Positions 10,117 through 22,606 of a DNA stretch of 64,000 nucleotides are shown piece by piece. Position numbers and translations under genes: made by a program. The DNA lies in assembly GCA_050084515.1 (NCBI GenBank), contig CM114273.1, positions 6,200,001 through 6,264,000 on the forward strand, written 5' to 3'. The notes beneath the pieces are model-generated. The model was not told the origin of the DNA. It made no database searches and saw only the letters and a program-made list of their open reading frames with translations. Within the stretch, counting starts at the first letter, position 1. Every line of letters starts with the position of its first letter. The stretch comes from Blasia pusilla. Lineage: Eukaryota > Marchantiophyta > Marchantiopsida > Blasiales.

Positions 10117-10491
10117 TGTCATGACCATGACCATACGGATTATGTCGAGAGTATAGTGTGCTAGTAGAGGCCATACCTTATGTAGGACCATAGTGGCTAG
10201 ATAGAGATGCGGTTTCATATATAGGGTTGGGGTTACCAGGTTGGGGGTGACTTTCCCAAGAGGGACCTGGCCTTAGGTTGGAGGATATAGTGTGGAGTGC
10301 ACCCAAAGAATATTCAATTCTTTTGAGATGAGCCTCGTTGCGTTGGGAGTTAGTCTTGGTAGTGAGTAGAGCTCTTGGCTATGGTGTTTCCCGCAAGCTT
10401 CGACCTAGATTCTCCCATCGTGGAGTGGGTTTGACTCGATTGTATATGATTCTATACGTGTTTTATGACAGTAGGTCTTTCACGGATTTCA
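10117..10491 (+). repeat. right-hand repeat B, element 1
   Basis: 375-bp partner of 1413-1780. It contains CATATATAGGG near 10217, a possible TATA box (the left copy reads CATACATAGGG). It starts TGTCATGACC and ends GGATTTCA, immediately followed by the second copy of block A. Confidence 0.85.
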
Positions 10492-10591
10492 GTTGTGGTA
10501 CACTTATGTTTGTGGATGCTCTGCCTATGTTATGTATGTATGTGAGTATGGTATGTCAGCGATATATGTTGTATGACGATGTGGATTCGCA
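10492..10591 (+). repeat. block A, outer copy, element 1
   Basis: Second copy of the 10010-10105 block, directly abutting the end of right-hand B. Similarity stops at GTGGATTCGCA. In a normal LTR element the target duplication would start here, but none is seen. Confidence 0.85.
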
Positions 10592-11630
10592 CGATATTAT
10601 GCATTTCCTCAATTATTTGATAGGGCTCTCTAATATCCATAATTTTTGACATATTGGAAAAATTTTAAATGAAAATTTGGTGTTCCTTATAGGAAAAAAA
10701 AAAATATTATTATTGAAGGATACTTGGCAAACATTAAAATTTAACATGAGAAGAGGTAATGCAAACTAGTGTGGCCCTTTGAGAGAGGATGCAAAATCCC
10801 CACCCTCTTAGAGTTTATCATGTGTATTATGTTTCTAAAAATAATTACAAAGTCCTAAAAATATGATTTTTAATATTTAAAAATCCCAACGCTGGATGTG
10901 TGAGAGCACACCCTACTAAAGGGATGTTGTGGCACAATTACAAACTTCTATTAAAAAACCTCATTATATTTAGGTTGTAAGAATAATAATATCGATAGTT
11001 ATAGATTAATGAAATATGGGGTTATACTAAAAATATATATGGAAATTGTTTTCATCCTATAGACTTTGTATGATATGAGTTAGGGTGCCTTCTATCCACA
11101 TACTTATGGATGCTACACCAATATCTTTGGAATAATTGGTGGTAGGAGTGTATGACATTAGCTAGGGGTATCTTTTATCCGCATACATGTGTAGACCTAT
11201 ATTATTATTGGAGGATGCTCTTTCATTTTGTAAATTCTTTTCCTCTTGATACTTGAGCAATTTTGCTTTATGAACTATTAGGATTATTGGAAATTGATTT
11301 TAAAATGACACTTGAAAATTAATTATAGAAGATAATTTAAATATACTTACACTAATCTATGTTTATCTTATTGGTAAACTCTCCTCTCTAACCCTTTCAA
11401 AGGTTTATAGATCAAGAAAATAACTTGAAATGATATATGTACTACGAAATTTTGATTATAATGTCGTTAATTAAAATTTCTATAATAGTCGGTCCGAGTC
11501 CTGCACATTTCTCAGATCTTCGGGATGTGAACTTATCCAACCTTGCTTAAACTAAGGCCGTATACTTGTTATGTAATTATTCTAGTTTTTAGTAAAACCC
11601 CTAAGCCTTACTAAAGTAAAAAGCCTTTGG
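10592..11630. other. no gene recognised
   Basis: AT-rich DNA with an A-run near 10695 and two loosely similar segments (around 11085-11130 and 11160-11200: a CTT(C/T)TATCC(A/G)CATAC core). No coding signal is visible. Confidence 0.5.
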
Positions 11631-11635
11631 TGGCA

Positions 11636-12110
11636 TTTTGGGGGAGAGTGTAGAATGAAACTGTAGTAATTCAGTAATTCCATTCCTGTTGTTATGTTAT
11701 TCCAGTGTTATTTAAGCCTTGTATTAGTTATGTTATTCCCGTGTTAGTATTATCCACGCCTTAGGACCTTAGGCCGGCTCCATGCGATTGTAGTATAGCA
11801 CCCCGCAAGAATAGAGTTATTTTTTCTTGCCGGGTGGTAATAAAGTCATTAACGACTCGAATTCTCTTCAAGTCCCATGAATCCCATCCTGGCAAGCATG
11901 GGAATGTGCCCAAGCTCCCTGACCAACTGCAAAATAGTTTGATTTGCAAAAATAGTATCCCTGACCAACCGCAAAAATAGTTTGATTTCCGGAAAAATAG
12001 TATGGGCAGTAACAAAGTCGAAGAAACTTGTGCCATGTGTTCTAATGGCGCGAATTTCATGAATCCCATCTTGGCCACCTCGGCCCTATGGGACTCTTCA
12101 CTGCTATATA
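11636..12110 (+). repeat. LTR-retrotransposon 3' end remnant
   Basis: The run TTTTGGGGGAGAG (11636-11648) directly before TGTAGAATGAAAC has the form of a polypurine tract followed by the TG start of a 3' LTR. The putative LTR continues towards 12110, but no second copy or CA end is identified, so the right limit is a guess. A two-copy repeat of about 42 bp lies inside (about 11919-12005; each copy starts CCCTGACCAAC). No coding domain of the parent element is recognisable upstream. Confidence 0.4.
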
Positions 12111-12556
12111 CCCTGTGTTAGCGTATTTGGATTTTGGATTAAAATTTTGGTTAAAATTTTTGGATTTTGGCCACATACTGGTTGTTTAATAACTGGAAGT
12201 AACTCTGACTTTGGGGTGTGGACGTTCGATCCAAGGAAGGGGGAGAGGAGAGACAAAACATGAGGAATGAGGAAGGAAGCTGCTTTAGGTGAGATTTGAT
12301 AAAAATTCGAATGGGAGGAGAGAAGATGCGAATTGGCAAGATAGTGTTATCTTAGTTTCTTTATTCTTCCGCCCTTGATGAGTGATCACTACTATCAGAA
12401 TCCATAGATACGAACCAACAACCCTCTTCCGCGAATTTCAATTTCCTCTTCACTATTTTTTATGGCAATGACTTCAAGACCGCCGACTTTCTTTTTCCAT
12501 GAATCGGAAACAAGTTGTTAGGCGTGCAAAGGGCAGCATAGTCTTTCGTGCGTGTT

Positions 12557-13075
12557 TCAAGCGATACGATTCGCTTGGAAATAGATGTCACAATCCAACT
12601 TACATTTCCCTGTCCACTTTCTATCCTCACTCGCCCGTCGCCAGGATAGGCGCACTCTGTTGTAGAACCTGCGACGACAAGTTGAATCAAAATGCACGGG
12701 GCCATCGCCCGGAAAGACTAAAGTAGCTCGCGCATCTGTTCCATTGCTGACTGGTCGGGCAATAAGACTCCGTAGGTCATGCAGCCGCTTCCAATGAAAT
12801 TGAAATTGCAAAATTCCAGCTCTGTCTTCGGTTACATATGCAGTACAGAGAAACAAAAAATCTTGCATTTTTCTCAACCACGTTCTCGACTTAACTTTCT
12901 TTGCCGCATCCGGCATGGCCAGATGAAAGTGCAACGAAGAATTGTTCGAAAGACTAGTGAAAGCTGGTGTCTTTGCTAGGGCCCTTATCTTATTTGGCTT
13001 GCTTAGTAACATGCTTATGCGTTCCCGTAGGTCTCCAAGAGTCCGGGACTTGGGGATGCTAGATCTGAAGAGCAA
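12557..13075 (-). CDS. unassigned open frame
   Basis: 172 codons open on the minus strand without a recognised family. It is basic and rich in Arg/Lys/Ser, and has no ATG at its upstream limit; the first ATG is about 20 codons in. It may be one exon of a decayed gene or a chance open frame in the somewhat GC-richer 12400-13100 block. No splice signals or neighbours support it strongly. Confidence 0.15.
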   Translation of the reverse strand: MLFRSSIPKSRTLGDLRERISMLLSKPNKIRALAKTPAFTSLSNNSSLHFHLAMPDAAKKVKSRTWLRKMQDFLFLCTAYVTEDRAGILQFQFHWKRLHDLRSLIARPVSNGTDARATLVFPGDGPVHFDSTCRRRFYNRVRLSWRRASEDRKWTGKCKLDCDIYFQANRIA

Positions 13076-16000
13076 ACCACTTTCAATCGTATAGAGTCTT
13101 TGGGTTCTAGCTAATTGTAATTGTCTCTAGAGAGAGAGAATTCACACCATATGCCCTCGGGAGAGGTGGCGCCGAGAGGATCGCATGTGCATTCACCATT
13201 GAATTCACTCTAAAACATTCCACAAATATGATATAATCAGAAAAATAAAATAAAATGTCTTTTTTTTCATAGTGAACGTAATTAAATCTGAGTTAGGGCA
13301 TGGAGTGTCTTATTCCTTGGGACGCCCATTTAGATGGTATATTCAAATGAGTGAAGTCTCTCATCTCGGCGGGAATACGAGATCAGAACGGCTAATAGAT
13401 CAGTCCTCAGCGATGGAGTTCATCATGATGCTGGAGATTAAAAATGTGGGACAGGGATCTTGGGAGGCTCTCGGGATGTTGAAGGTGCGGTTGTTGGTTT
13501 GCTGTTTTGGGTCGAGATTTGTCAATTGGAAGTGGGTGACGATCCATGGTCTGTGTGGTAGAGTTCTAGAGAGCATAGTAGAGACAGATACCTTTGTTGG
13601 TGGCTATGGATGGTTTTTTCCGAGAATATTCTGAGTCTACTAGAGCAGCTTGTCCACTTTGCGGTGAGAGCATCACTAAGGGTGTCCGAGAGTCGATAAG
13701 GAAGGAGTGGCTGCAGGGCCTTTAAGACAAATGGCTGGTAGGGATTCGTTAGGCCTGACTTTCAGATTTGATCCACCTAACGAGAATTCACTTCGAAATC
13801 AGCCTGAAATGATCGAGAAAATCAATGTTGAAAGCAATTCCGAAAAGCCACGTGTCATACCACTTTGTAGACATCTGATGTGTGTGAGTTTGGTGCACAT
13901 CATAAGGAATGACGCTGATCAAATTCTCAGATCGATTTGGCTCCTGCATATCAATTTGTTTCCGGACACTGAATTGCTTGATAAGGTTCTGGTCATACAT
14001 CTAGGCTCAGTGCAATGATATTGCATCACAACCCGTGTAATTGAATCAAAACGAAGCCAGAAGTGAATACAACTTCTTTGCATGTATTTTGTGGTTGAAA
14101 GGCGACGGTTTTTTAGTTTAAGAATCAAGGTCATCCGCTGGCATTACTACGATACCTTTTTTTATTAGGAATTATGCTATTCCAGAAATTTTTAGATTGA
14201 CAGGTGAGAAAAGTTGATAGTAGAAAGAATGGCAAAAGTACGAATAAAGTGGCTGCTATATGGCTAAAAGTTTTGAACTTAAAAATCCTTTTTAATTTCA
14301 AAAGTACCCTTATTGCTTTTCCTGTAAAGAACGAGAAAAGTCGAGCAGGAACTCTTGCGCTATGCATCTGTTCCCATTAATTGTTGAGTTTGATGCACTC
14401 TCTTCGAATGACCATCTGACTTATCTAATGAATACTATGTCTTTATATTATACTACTAGGAATCACTTAATTCGAAACTCAAGCACGTCATGGGGTTGAC
14501 TTTGATAGTGATTTATTTTCTTTTGGCTTTAGGCATCATCCAAAGTGCTTTACGGATAACTATCCAGAGAACGACTTGACAAAGATATGTGGTTTCGACA
14601 CTTCGAAAGTCAGAACTTAGTTCTTGCTCAAAGAACCTAAAGGTTGCTAGTCTCATGTGATACAAGTACCACAAATCGTATCCGGCCCTATTCAGACACC
14701 TTTTGTGCAATGCCTAAAATCTCCTTTGCTCTTGACTGCACGTTGTTGATCAAACATTCTTGAAATAAATCATAGCAAGTAAAGACATGGTAAAATTTGA
14801 AGTTGCAAAGGGTTGTCCCGAGCAGGATCATCGACATGCTCCTGCCGTATCCTCATGGGAAAATGTTATGTTCAAGGGAATCTTTTACATTGCATTGAAC
14901 TGATGGATGCTAAAAATTACTCACTCTCTACTGGCTGGAGTTACAGGGTGTAAGGACTCCCAAGGTTTTAATAGAGCTTAAAACCTTTCAGCGTTCATAG
15001 CTATCCACTTCGAATAGAGTAATATTTTGAATGGATTCCTGTATGATGTCTAGAGTTGTGCATCAAAATTTTTCCTTGGCATCATTGCTATCATTTGCTA
15101 TCCATGTCTAGAGAGCAAACTTACATGCACTGGAAGTATTGCTTTCCGATGCCTTGTACACATTCATTGCAGATTATACCCTTTACCGGAGGGCTGGAAG
15201 GCTTTTTCCACATTTGCTATGAGGGCATATGTTGAACTTTATTTTTCTCAAATATGGCACAATTTTGGCAATATGGTTGCTACAGTTTCCTATTTTGTGA
15301 AATGACATTGTAGATCCACTTTTGTGGGATTTACTCTTATGTGAGTAAATTCCCAAAACCTCTGTCAGCTGAATACTTGATGTGGATATACCCAGGCAGA
15401 AAACCTTGAACCATTCCAAAAGATCGCAGCATTTGACTTTGATGGTACTTGAGTAAATACACATCCTTGAAGGTTAGCTTTTCAAAATCTCTCCTTTCTA
15501 TTTGTATTCTAGCGGGAAATGCCAAGAATTCTGGATTCCAATGAAACTCTGTTCCTTCTTCCACAGGCTTGAAGTCTGTAAAATTTCAAGTCCTTCACCA
15601 CACTATAGACTTCAAAAGAAGGTTTCATAATCCAGAGAGATTCTAAAACACATGTTGAAACTTAGAAACAAATCTCATTCAACTTTCATTATTACAGTCA
15701 ACTTCTGTTAATTCCTTCAGGCGAAAAAATGGTCTCATGTTGTTTGTTGTGGATCTGCCTCTAAGCCAACTGCAGTTTGATGTCTAGTGGACTTATTGAG
15801 AAGAAATTATAGCTGTTCTTTGGCACGTGTTTCCTCTTCAATTGAATAGTAGCTTATAAGCTATAGAAAATGTGGTTTTGCAGGCATGGTCCAGATGCAT
15901 GGAAATTGCTTTATCCTTCCTTTTCCTAAAAAGTTGCCATACTACCATAATGAAGGCTACAAACTGGCTCGTATGAAAGGTGTTGAATGTTTCCGTTTAC

Positions 16001-18512
16001 ATTTTTCTCTGTAGCTAGGATTGGGCCCTTGAATTGGTCTACAAGTTTCAAATGTTGTCCTAAAACAACTACCATCATATTATCTTTACTTCAAAATTTT
16101 GCTCGATTTATGGTATGATGCTAATCGAAACAAACCTCCAATATTACCTAGGTGATATTCTCCAATGAGTCAAATATTGACCGGTGGATAAACAAGCGAG
16201 CATCAGCAATAGGAAGCAAATTGGGGCGGTTGGAAGGTCTCATGAAGGATGTGAAGTTGCCATTGTAGGTAACAGATAATCCAAATAATTCATGAAACTG
16301 AGGCTAGACAACCTCTGTACTTTGTCAGTAGAGCCTGATAGACATGATACTATCATCAATGGAATCATAAGTAAAAATTCTTGAACCACATGATGTCTGT
16401 TGAATGTAGGGAAATTCCCTTAGATTGGAAATCAAGTTGTGTAGGGTGGATTTGTCAGCACTATGGGCAACTTGTCTGTATGCAATTGATGCGTGGTCCT
16501 CGTTCTACCATCAAACATAAAAGAGTGATGTATTTGTCTCATAAGGCTTCAACTTGAGTCTTCTTCCAATATCTTATCTTCTTTGGTCGTCATCTTTCAC
16601 CTGCATGCTCTGTTGTTGCATTGTAGATAGTTTTTGCTTCTGTGAGGGGGACAAGAAATGATTCTTTCCGAAAGCCTGCCATTAGCAAAGTGGAATTTTC
16701 TGGAAGATAACCTAAATGGTGGATTTTGTATTGACAAAGAAAAGTAATTTAACGTTTACAGGATGGTTGTTTGATTTTTTTTTGTCATGGAGCTTGCTTT
16801 GAGCGTAGGGAACAACTAAAACGAAAATAATATCTATGGACCCAGATCCTCTTATGCTGCAGGAAGACAAGGTAAAATTAAAGACCACAGTTGTGTGAAT
16901 ATTGATTTTGCTAAGGTGACAAGGCACAAATGGTCCTTGTGCTTTCTGAAATAGACAGATTTTCTAGCTGAGAGTAACCTATGAGACTAGGAAAGTTTCA
17001 AAATAGTAATAACATCCAATTGTGTAAGAAAAAATGAGCGTTGTTTTGTATCAGGCTGTAGGATTGAACTTTTTCCATCTGTAGTTTCTTCAACTGACTG
17101 GTAGGATAGATACGTTGGGCAGATTGTGATACTGTATAGCTGTAGTTTACAAATCTTCTCACTTTTTGCCTTAGAGCTATGGAAATTTGTGTGGTTGTAA
17201 TGATTACTGGTCCCTCTGCTTGCAATAATGAATTATCATGTGCATTCTATAGATCTCTTCCTGCGCTTGCCTAGTCAATAATACTTGTTATAGACAGAAA
17301 TAACTTCTCGAGTTTGAATGTTGTGTATGACTCCAAAATCATCTGATTGCTCCCAACATTGTGGCACATTCACATTGGGGGCTCATAACAAACACTACTT
17401 GCCTCTATTGTAAATTGCCCACTCAGCCTCGATGATGAGAGCAAGAAGTTTGTCCTCAAGATCACAATGAAAGCATCTCCAGCTAAATTTTATCCAGGGT
17501 CGTGGTATTCTCAAAGTGCTCTGCTGAATACTTAGCTGATATGGCACTCGTCATATTCATGGGTCTCATGTTCCCTTGCCAAGAAGATTTGAGGCATTGA
17601 AGGAGACTAGAAAGTCTGATAGAGAAGATTTTGGAATGGGAAGTGCTTAGTAAAGAGAGGGTGTGATGGAATCCTCCAAGAGAGGATCCCATAGTTGAGT
17701 ATTTCATGGGGTGACCTTTGTGTTATCATTTATGCATGGCATTTGATTCACTCGTGTGGAGGGTTAGATTGATCGAATTGTTTTTCAATGATACAAGCAG
17801 TTTTCTCATTGATTTTCATCACAAAACTTTAGTATAAATACAAGTGTGTTGTAATAAATTCTTGATAATAACTTAGTTGTGTGAACATATAATAATATAT
17901 GTGATATAATAATGTACACAACAATAAGTAAAATATTTTTCAAAATTACGTGTGAATTCTCTAATCAATATTGTCATTAAAATTAGGGGTTAAAGTACTA
18001 AATGTTGTGTGGAAGCCATAGTAAGTATTTTTTCTCAAGGTTGAGAACTAGTAACACTGTTTTAAGTCACCAAAGACTTAATTTTGAAATCCAAAATGAA
18101 GATTTTTACACACAGGGAAGTGTCATTAAACTAGTTAGAATTTATCCTAGAATAGATAAGGAAGAGCAACAAACCCCTCGTTCTTTAGATGAAGACAATG
18201 AATGAACCTTCTCCCTAACTCGAAAGCTTCCTCCTAGTCCATCAATGCATACTTTGCATATAAATTATATCCTCATCTAGTCTTGGAATCCTAGACATTA
18301 CAAGAATATGACGTAGATGTTTGGGTAACAATTTATCTTCATTTTCAGATTTTCCAAAAGTAATCAAAATGAAAATGTATATGAAAATGTATACACACTA
18401 AAAAATCTATTTCAAGTAATCGAGTAGATAAATATCCAAGAAAATCCAACAATCTTGAAAAGTAAAAACTGAACTACCGTTTAATGATTGAGGAAAAAGT
18501 TTTTATTTATCA
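13076..18512. other. long stretch without recognisable genes
   Basis: Moderately AT-rich DNA with many short reading frames in all frames and no domain I can name. I found no paired terminal repeats, tRNA-like structure or transposon protein. It could hold heavily decayed elements or gene debris. Confidence 0.45.
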
Positions 18513-18577
18513 AGAGGCAAAAAATCTCATCATGTAACATAACCTGGTTATGTTACATGATGAGATTTTTTGCCTCT
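18513..18577. repeat. perfect 65-nt palindrome
   Basis: Two 32-nt arms (starting AGAGGCAAAAAATCTC) are exact reverse complements around a single central base. A partial extra copy of the arm (CATCATGTAACATAA) lies at 18603-18617. No target duplication or coding context. Confidence 0.9.
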
Positions 18578-18617
18578 GAAATTCAGTTATTTAAGAAAAT
18601 CCATCATGTAACATAAT

Positions 18618-19296
18618 TATTACTAGTATGTTCCCAATAGAAGGGCTTTAAAAACCAGGTGTCAATAATATTTTTAAAAATTATTTTTGAAATTTTATTT
18701 AATTTAAAATTTAAGTGTAATTTCCATTTTTTAAATCTTAAAAGACTAAGAAAATTTCACTTTTAAATAATATCCATCTTCTCTAAATAATTTCACTTCT
18801 TTGTAAAAGGTCAAACAATAATTATTATTTCCTTCCGCTTCTTCCCACTAGAACAACATTCAATAACCAAAATCTTAACTAATTTTAATTAATGAAATTA
18901 TTTGCCTTTTCCATTCAAATTCATTTTCCTTTTCCAAAATAGCACATGTGAATTAATACGATTTTTTTAAAAATAATCATATTATTCATTTCAAATTTTA
19001 GATATAATTTCTATTTTCTAAAATCTTAGAAGAGTAATAACATTTCACTCTACTTAATCATACTATTAAGCACGTTAGGTCCTTCTTATGTGCAAGTCCC
19101 AAATTTTGACACGTACAAAGGCCTCTTACGTATCCACACATTATTTGTTGAGAGAATTTCTTGCATATTTGCTTATAATTCCACCAAGTTCAAATGCATG
19201 TGGCGAATTTAAAAGTATTGTAAGACTTTTCAACAAAACGCAGCCACTTTCACTCTCCGAATGTAGGAATATTTGATAGCACATTTATATTTATGT
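18618..19296. other. no gene recognised
   Basis: Very AT-rich sequence with poly-A/T runs up to the left end of element 2. Nothing else is seen. Confidence 0.5.
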
Positions 19297-19702
19297 TGTC
19301 ATATTTGAGTAACCGATATGCTGAGATATATCGTGGATAGGGCGTAGGAGCCAACGGACTATCTTGAGTGTAACTTTGTCCCACATTGTCACATGAAGTT
19401 GAGGATAGGTCTATTGTGTCAGGAATGTCGTTTCTCACAACTTTTCTATTAAGGTCTTTCACAATCGGGTGACTTGTTGACCAGGTTATCCGCCCCTGGT
19501 AACCTGTACGCGCAAGTTACCAAGAGGATAACTATTTTTAGGGAAAGAGCTTTTTGGCTTTTCCCAACCCCTATATGGGAGGAAGATGGCTTTCCCAAGC
19601 CATCTTTCTCATGTTACCGTTGAAGCACCTCTCTTATATGTGAGTGAGATAGGACTAGGGTGCTAGCGCCTGGATTCCTTGATAGCATAAGGTGGACGAG
19701 GC
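19297..19702 (+). repeat. left terminal repeat B of element 2
   Basis: Starts TGTCATATTTGAGTAACC and aligns with 31941-32320 throughout. Contains CCCCTATATGGGAGG (about 19588), where the right copy has CCCTATATAAGGGAGG, a good TATA box. A short stem-loop (AGATGGCTT..AAGCCATCT) lies just downstream, near the expected transcript start. No copy of block A precedes or follows it. Confidence 0.85.
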
Positions 19703-20660
19703 GCTGTCCATTTTTCCCGACATCTTTGCCGGTAGCGGACTAGGTATGGCAATAGTAGTGTAGCGATAGTAGCGCCAGTGTAGCACGGAGAGTATCATTG
19801 ACGGTGAGCGATGAATGTCGGAAAATTCGAAGGAGAGAGTGTGTGCGTTCAAACCTTGCACCCGCTAAAGGGGGGAAGTTAGGCCGCCGATCTAGGATTA
19901 GGTTGCGGCTTACACATACGTAGTTGTCGATGGACGAATCGTTAGGTTTGAACGAACGCAGGGAGTTAGGGAGGCGCAGCGATAGGAGAGCGTAAAGTGG
20001 GCAAAGGCATCGGGTCGCGAAAAGTAGCATCACTAGAGTCGCAAGGACCAAGAACGGAGTGCATAGGGTGCCGTGCAAGAAGAGGGCCAAGTTAAGAGGG
20101 TATGGGGATTAGGGTCGGATCGAAACGAGGGGCAGAGATGATGTTGGGCCGGACGGAGGCTAAGAGTTTGGGGGAAGGGATTGTAAGCGCAAGGGAAGTG
20201 TGAGGGATGGAAGGTCGGTCGATAGGGTTACGTGTCCCTGAACAGGTTCATGCAAGCTCAGGCCTAAAGGCATAGGATCCGACCCCAAAAATCCTCGGGT
20301 AGTAGCCGGTGCAGTGGGTGTGGTGAGGGTAACAAGTGTAGACTCTTTCATGTGTAGCATGTTGGTGGATATAATGACGGTTGTTTAGGGGTCGCCAGGC
20401 GGCGCGAGAGTGTCACTAGTTAGGTGAGTCGCTTGGGAGGCTCATGGTGAGCCCGAGTGTTGAGTGTGCGTGAGGCCGGGTATATCCACGGGATTATCAT
20501 TAGCATCGGTAAGCTAATCGAGGAGTGTGGGAGACTCTTGGTGAGTCCGAAAGTGCTTGAGCGGTGAGACATGGTTGTGATCACGGCGTTCTTTTCGTGG
20601 TTAGGAAGAATGGGTAGTGCAAGTCGTAGTAGTGGTGTGATATGGAGTGGAGTGAGATAC
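19703..20660 (+). other. leader of element 2
   Basis: Region between left B and the first Gag similarity. It corresponds in position to 1781-2687 in element 1. No protein is recognised. Confidence 0.4.
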
Positions 20661-20689
20661 CGATGGGTTACGATTGAGGAGGTACCTTG

Positions 20690-21326
20690 ACATGCATCCG
20701 TGGTTGGATCAAAATCACTAGATACCGGTCCGTGACGAGATCGGGCAGACGAGAGGCGATATTGGCAGAGATGGAGGACATGGGCCATTGGGGCATGCGT
20801 TGTTTCTCAAGTGTAGTGGGCACCATTGACTTAGATGATTCTATCCAGAATTTGACACGTGGTGTGACTTCCAAGATATACGGATTTCGACACGCTTCAA
20901 CCCTTTCATGGCATGGAAGGGTTGTTCCAAAGACTTGGAGGGTCTTTTGATGGATGATTAGATGGAGTTTCAATCACTATATTCAGTAGAGATCCATGCT
21001 TAGAGAATTTATTGGGCTCCAAGGTATGTGTCCACTAGTGGTCGAGGCATTGTGGGAGAGAGAGAGACCCACACCATCATCGTGAAGACTAGACGGAGAG
21101 GAGGGCAAAGTGAGATAGGCGATGTGGTAGAGACCTTTGGTGGTAGAGAGCCACGGGGTTCAGTCCACAAAGGGAGTTCTTCCAACATTTGGGGAAGAGC
21201 TAATAGGGCATACGCACCGACAAGCTAAAGAGTCTATAGGACTTTGGTGGACGCCTGGATGAGAGTCCTGAGAGAGGCATTCATACGCATGAGGAGGCTG
21301 ATCATTGCTACATATGGAGTGATTGA
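20690..21326 (+). pseudogene. Gag of element 2, first part
   Basis: Matches the N-terminal Gag of element 1: ..FSSVVGTIDLDDS.. parallels ..YSSVMGTIELEDF.., then a region with CATGGCATGG coding WHG where element 1 has the AWKR core, and ..WMRVLREAFIRMRRLIIATYGVI at 21250-21323 parallels element 1's second Gag segment. It is interrupted at 21326 by the CACTA element. Reading resumes at 25188 (..EAQSVQRLVWILDRELQRRV), exactly where element 1 reads ..EAQAVQFWYGILDRELRRRV. Confidence 0.7.
21324..21326 (+). other. target-site duplication TGA, left
   Basis: TGA directly before the CACTA end, repeated at 25185-25187. CACTA elements make 3-bp duplications. Deleting one copy plus the element restores the Gag codons. 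Confidence 0.85.
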
Positions 21327-22606
21327 CACTAGTAGAAAATGGTGGTTTTAAACCCATAGGTTGTGACTCGTGTTACTTAGAGTCATTTTAAATACTCTTA
21401 GTTACTAAGAAACCGACATAGTGACTCAAGAATTACTCACGCTGAGGGGGAGTCACAATTAGATATTTATTTATTAACATGAAGAAATATAGGAGGTCAC
21501 TTTATATTAATATCTAAAGATCCACGTAAACCTTAAATGATGATATTATTTTTTTCTCTCTATCCTCCACCACGAATGTCATGGAAGTTCTAATCTATGG
21601 CTAGAGTATGTTATGGAAAAGATTAACAGTAGAGAAAATTAAGTTTATAATTTAAAAGCTAAGGAAATTAATTAAACTGTAAACCTCTACAAGGTTGTAA
21701 AACCCTAACACTACGGAGCCTGCAGTGAATTACTCTGTTGTATTGAAGCCCTCCTCTACGTCCGCGTTTCCACACCCCGCGTTTCGCTCCTCCCGCATCC
21801 CCACTCTCTATCTTGTTTGCAATTTGGGGTGGCCTGGCTAAAATCAAGCATTTGCAATGATCTAGAGTACATGCTGCTCTCTCTGTTGCCAAGTTGCCTT
21901 TCTACCTGAGCGTTTCTTTCTTCCTAAGCCTTTCTTGCTGAGCGCTTTAAGCCTTTTGCCTTAGCGTTCGAATTTTCCAAAGCGACCTTCCATGCCGCGG
22001 GGCCTAATCGGGATTGGCTTTCCATGTCGGCACATTCTTCTAGAATCCGGAAGAGGAATATAGAAGAGAAAGGAGAGGGGTTTGTTTAGTTGCTGGGTGG
22101 CAGGGGCTTTGTATGGGACTCCTAGATTGTGTGTGCTTGCTCTCTTTGGGAGGGCATACCACTACAACAGCCGCCCGAGTCGGAATCGATGGAACAAGTG
22201 TGTCTCATTCTGTGTCCTCCACCGACTTCTCGTAGCTTGAGGACAACATACACGAGAATTTCTTTCGTGACCTCACTCCTTAGCTCCCAATGCTTCGACC
22301 CAAACGTAAGATTGGTGCCTTCAAAATTGCGTGTCTACTATATGTGCTCTCCACATCTCAAGAAATTGCACACTTTATCTGCATCCAAAAGCACAAGGAA
22401 ATTTTAGATCTGCCATCGGGAAGGTCAGATTTGAGTTGAGTGTCGATGCCGCAGTTGCACGGCATCTTAAATTAGTCTGGCATGAGGATAAGAGGCTTGT
22501 TTGGGCCATGAGAGTGAGGAATATTAATTGCATAAAATAAACCACAGTTTGGAGAGAGGGTGGCATTGATCACTCATCGTGAGCTCGTAAGAAGGCTACT
22601 TTACGG

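Larger units (their letters stand above)
1413..10591 (+). mobile_element. DNMT-Ty3 element 1 (Ty3/gypsy with methyltransferase, PHD finger and split repeats)
   Basis: A 9.2-kb Ty3/gypsy-type retrotransposon in plus orientation. The internal order is leader, Gag, protease, C5-DNA methyltransferase, reverse transcriptase, RNase H, integrase, PHD finger, polypurine tract. Ends: repeat B at the left (1413-1780); at the right, A (10010-10105), B (10117-10491) and a second A (10492-10591). The left end begins TGTCATGACC and the matching right B begins the same way. No perfect target duplication flanks it. All coding domains carry frameshifts or stops, so this is an old inactive copy. The same structure recurs in the element at 19297-32537, which makes it a family feature. 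Confidence 0.85.

Noticed and set aside
10010-10591. A-B-A right end as a nested solo LTR
   Set aside because: A solo LTR would bring its own target duplication and would not place identical A copies exactly at both edges of B, and the same layout recurs in element 2 with different sequences.
12215-12235. GTTCGATCC as a tRNA B-box
   Set aside because: No matching A-box or cloverleaf arms could be built around it.
13272-13634. 120-codon plus-strand open frame
   Set aside because: No ATG in good context, no recognised domain and low-complexity Gly/Val runs; not supported as a gene.
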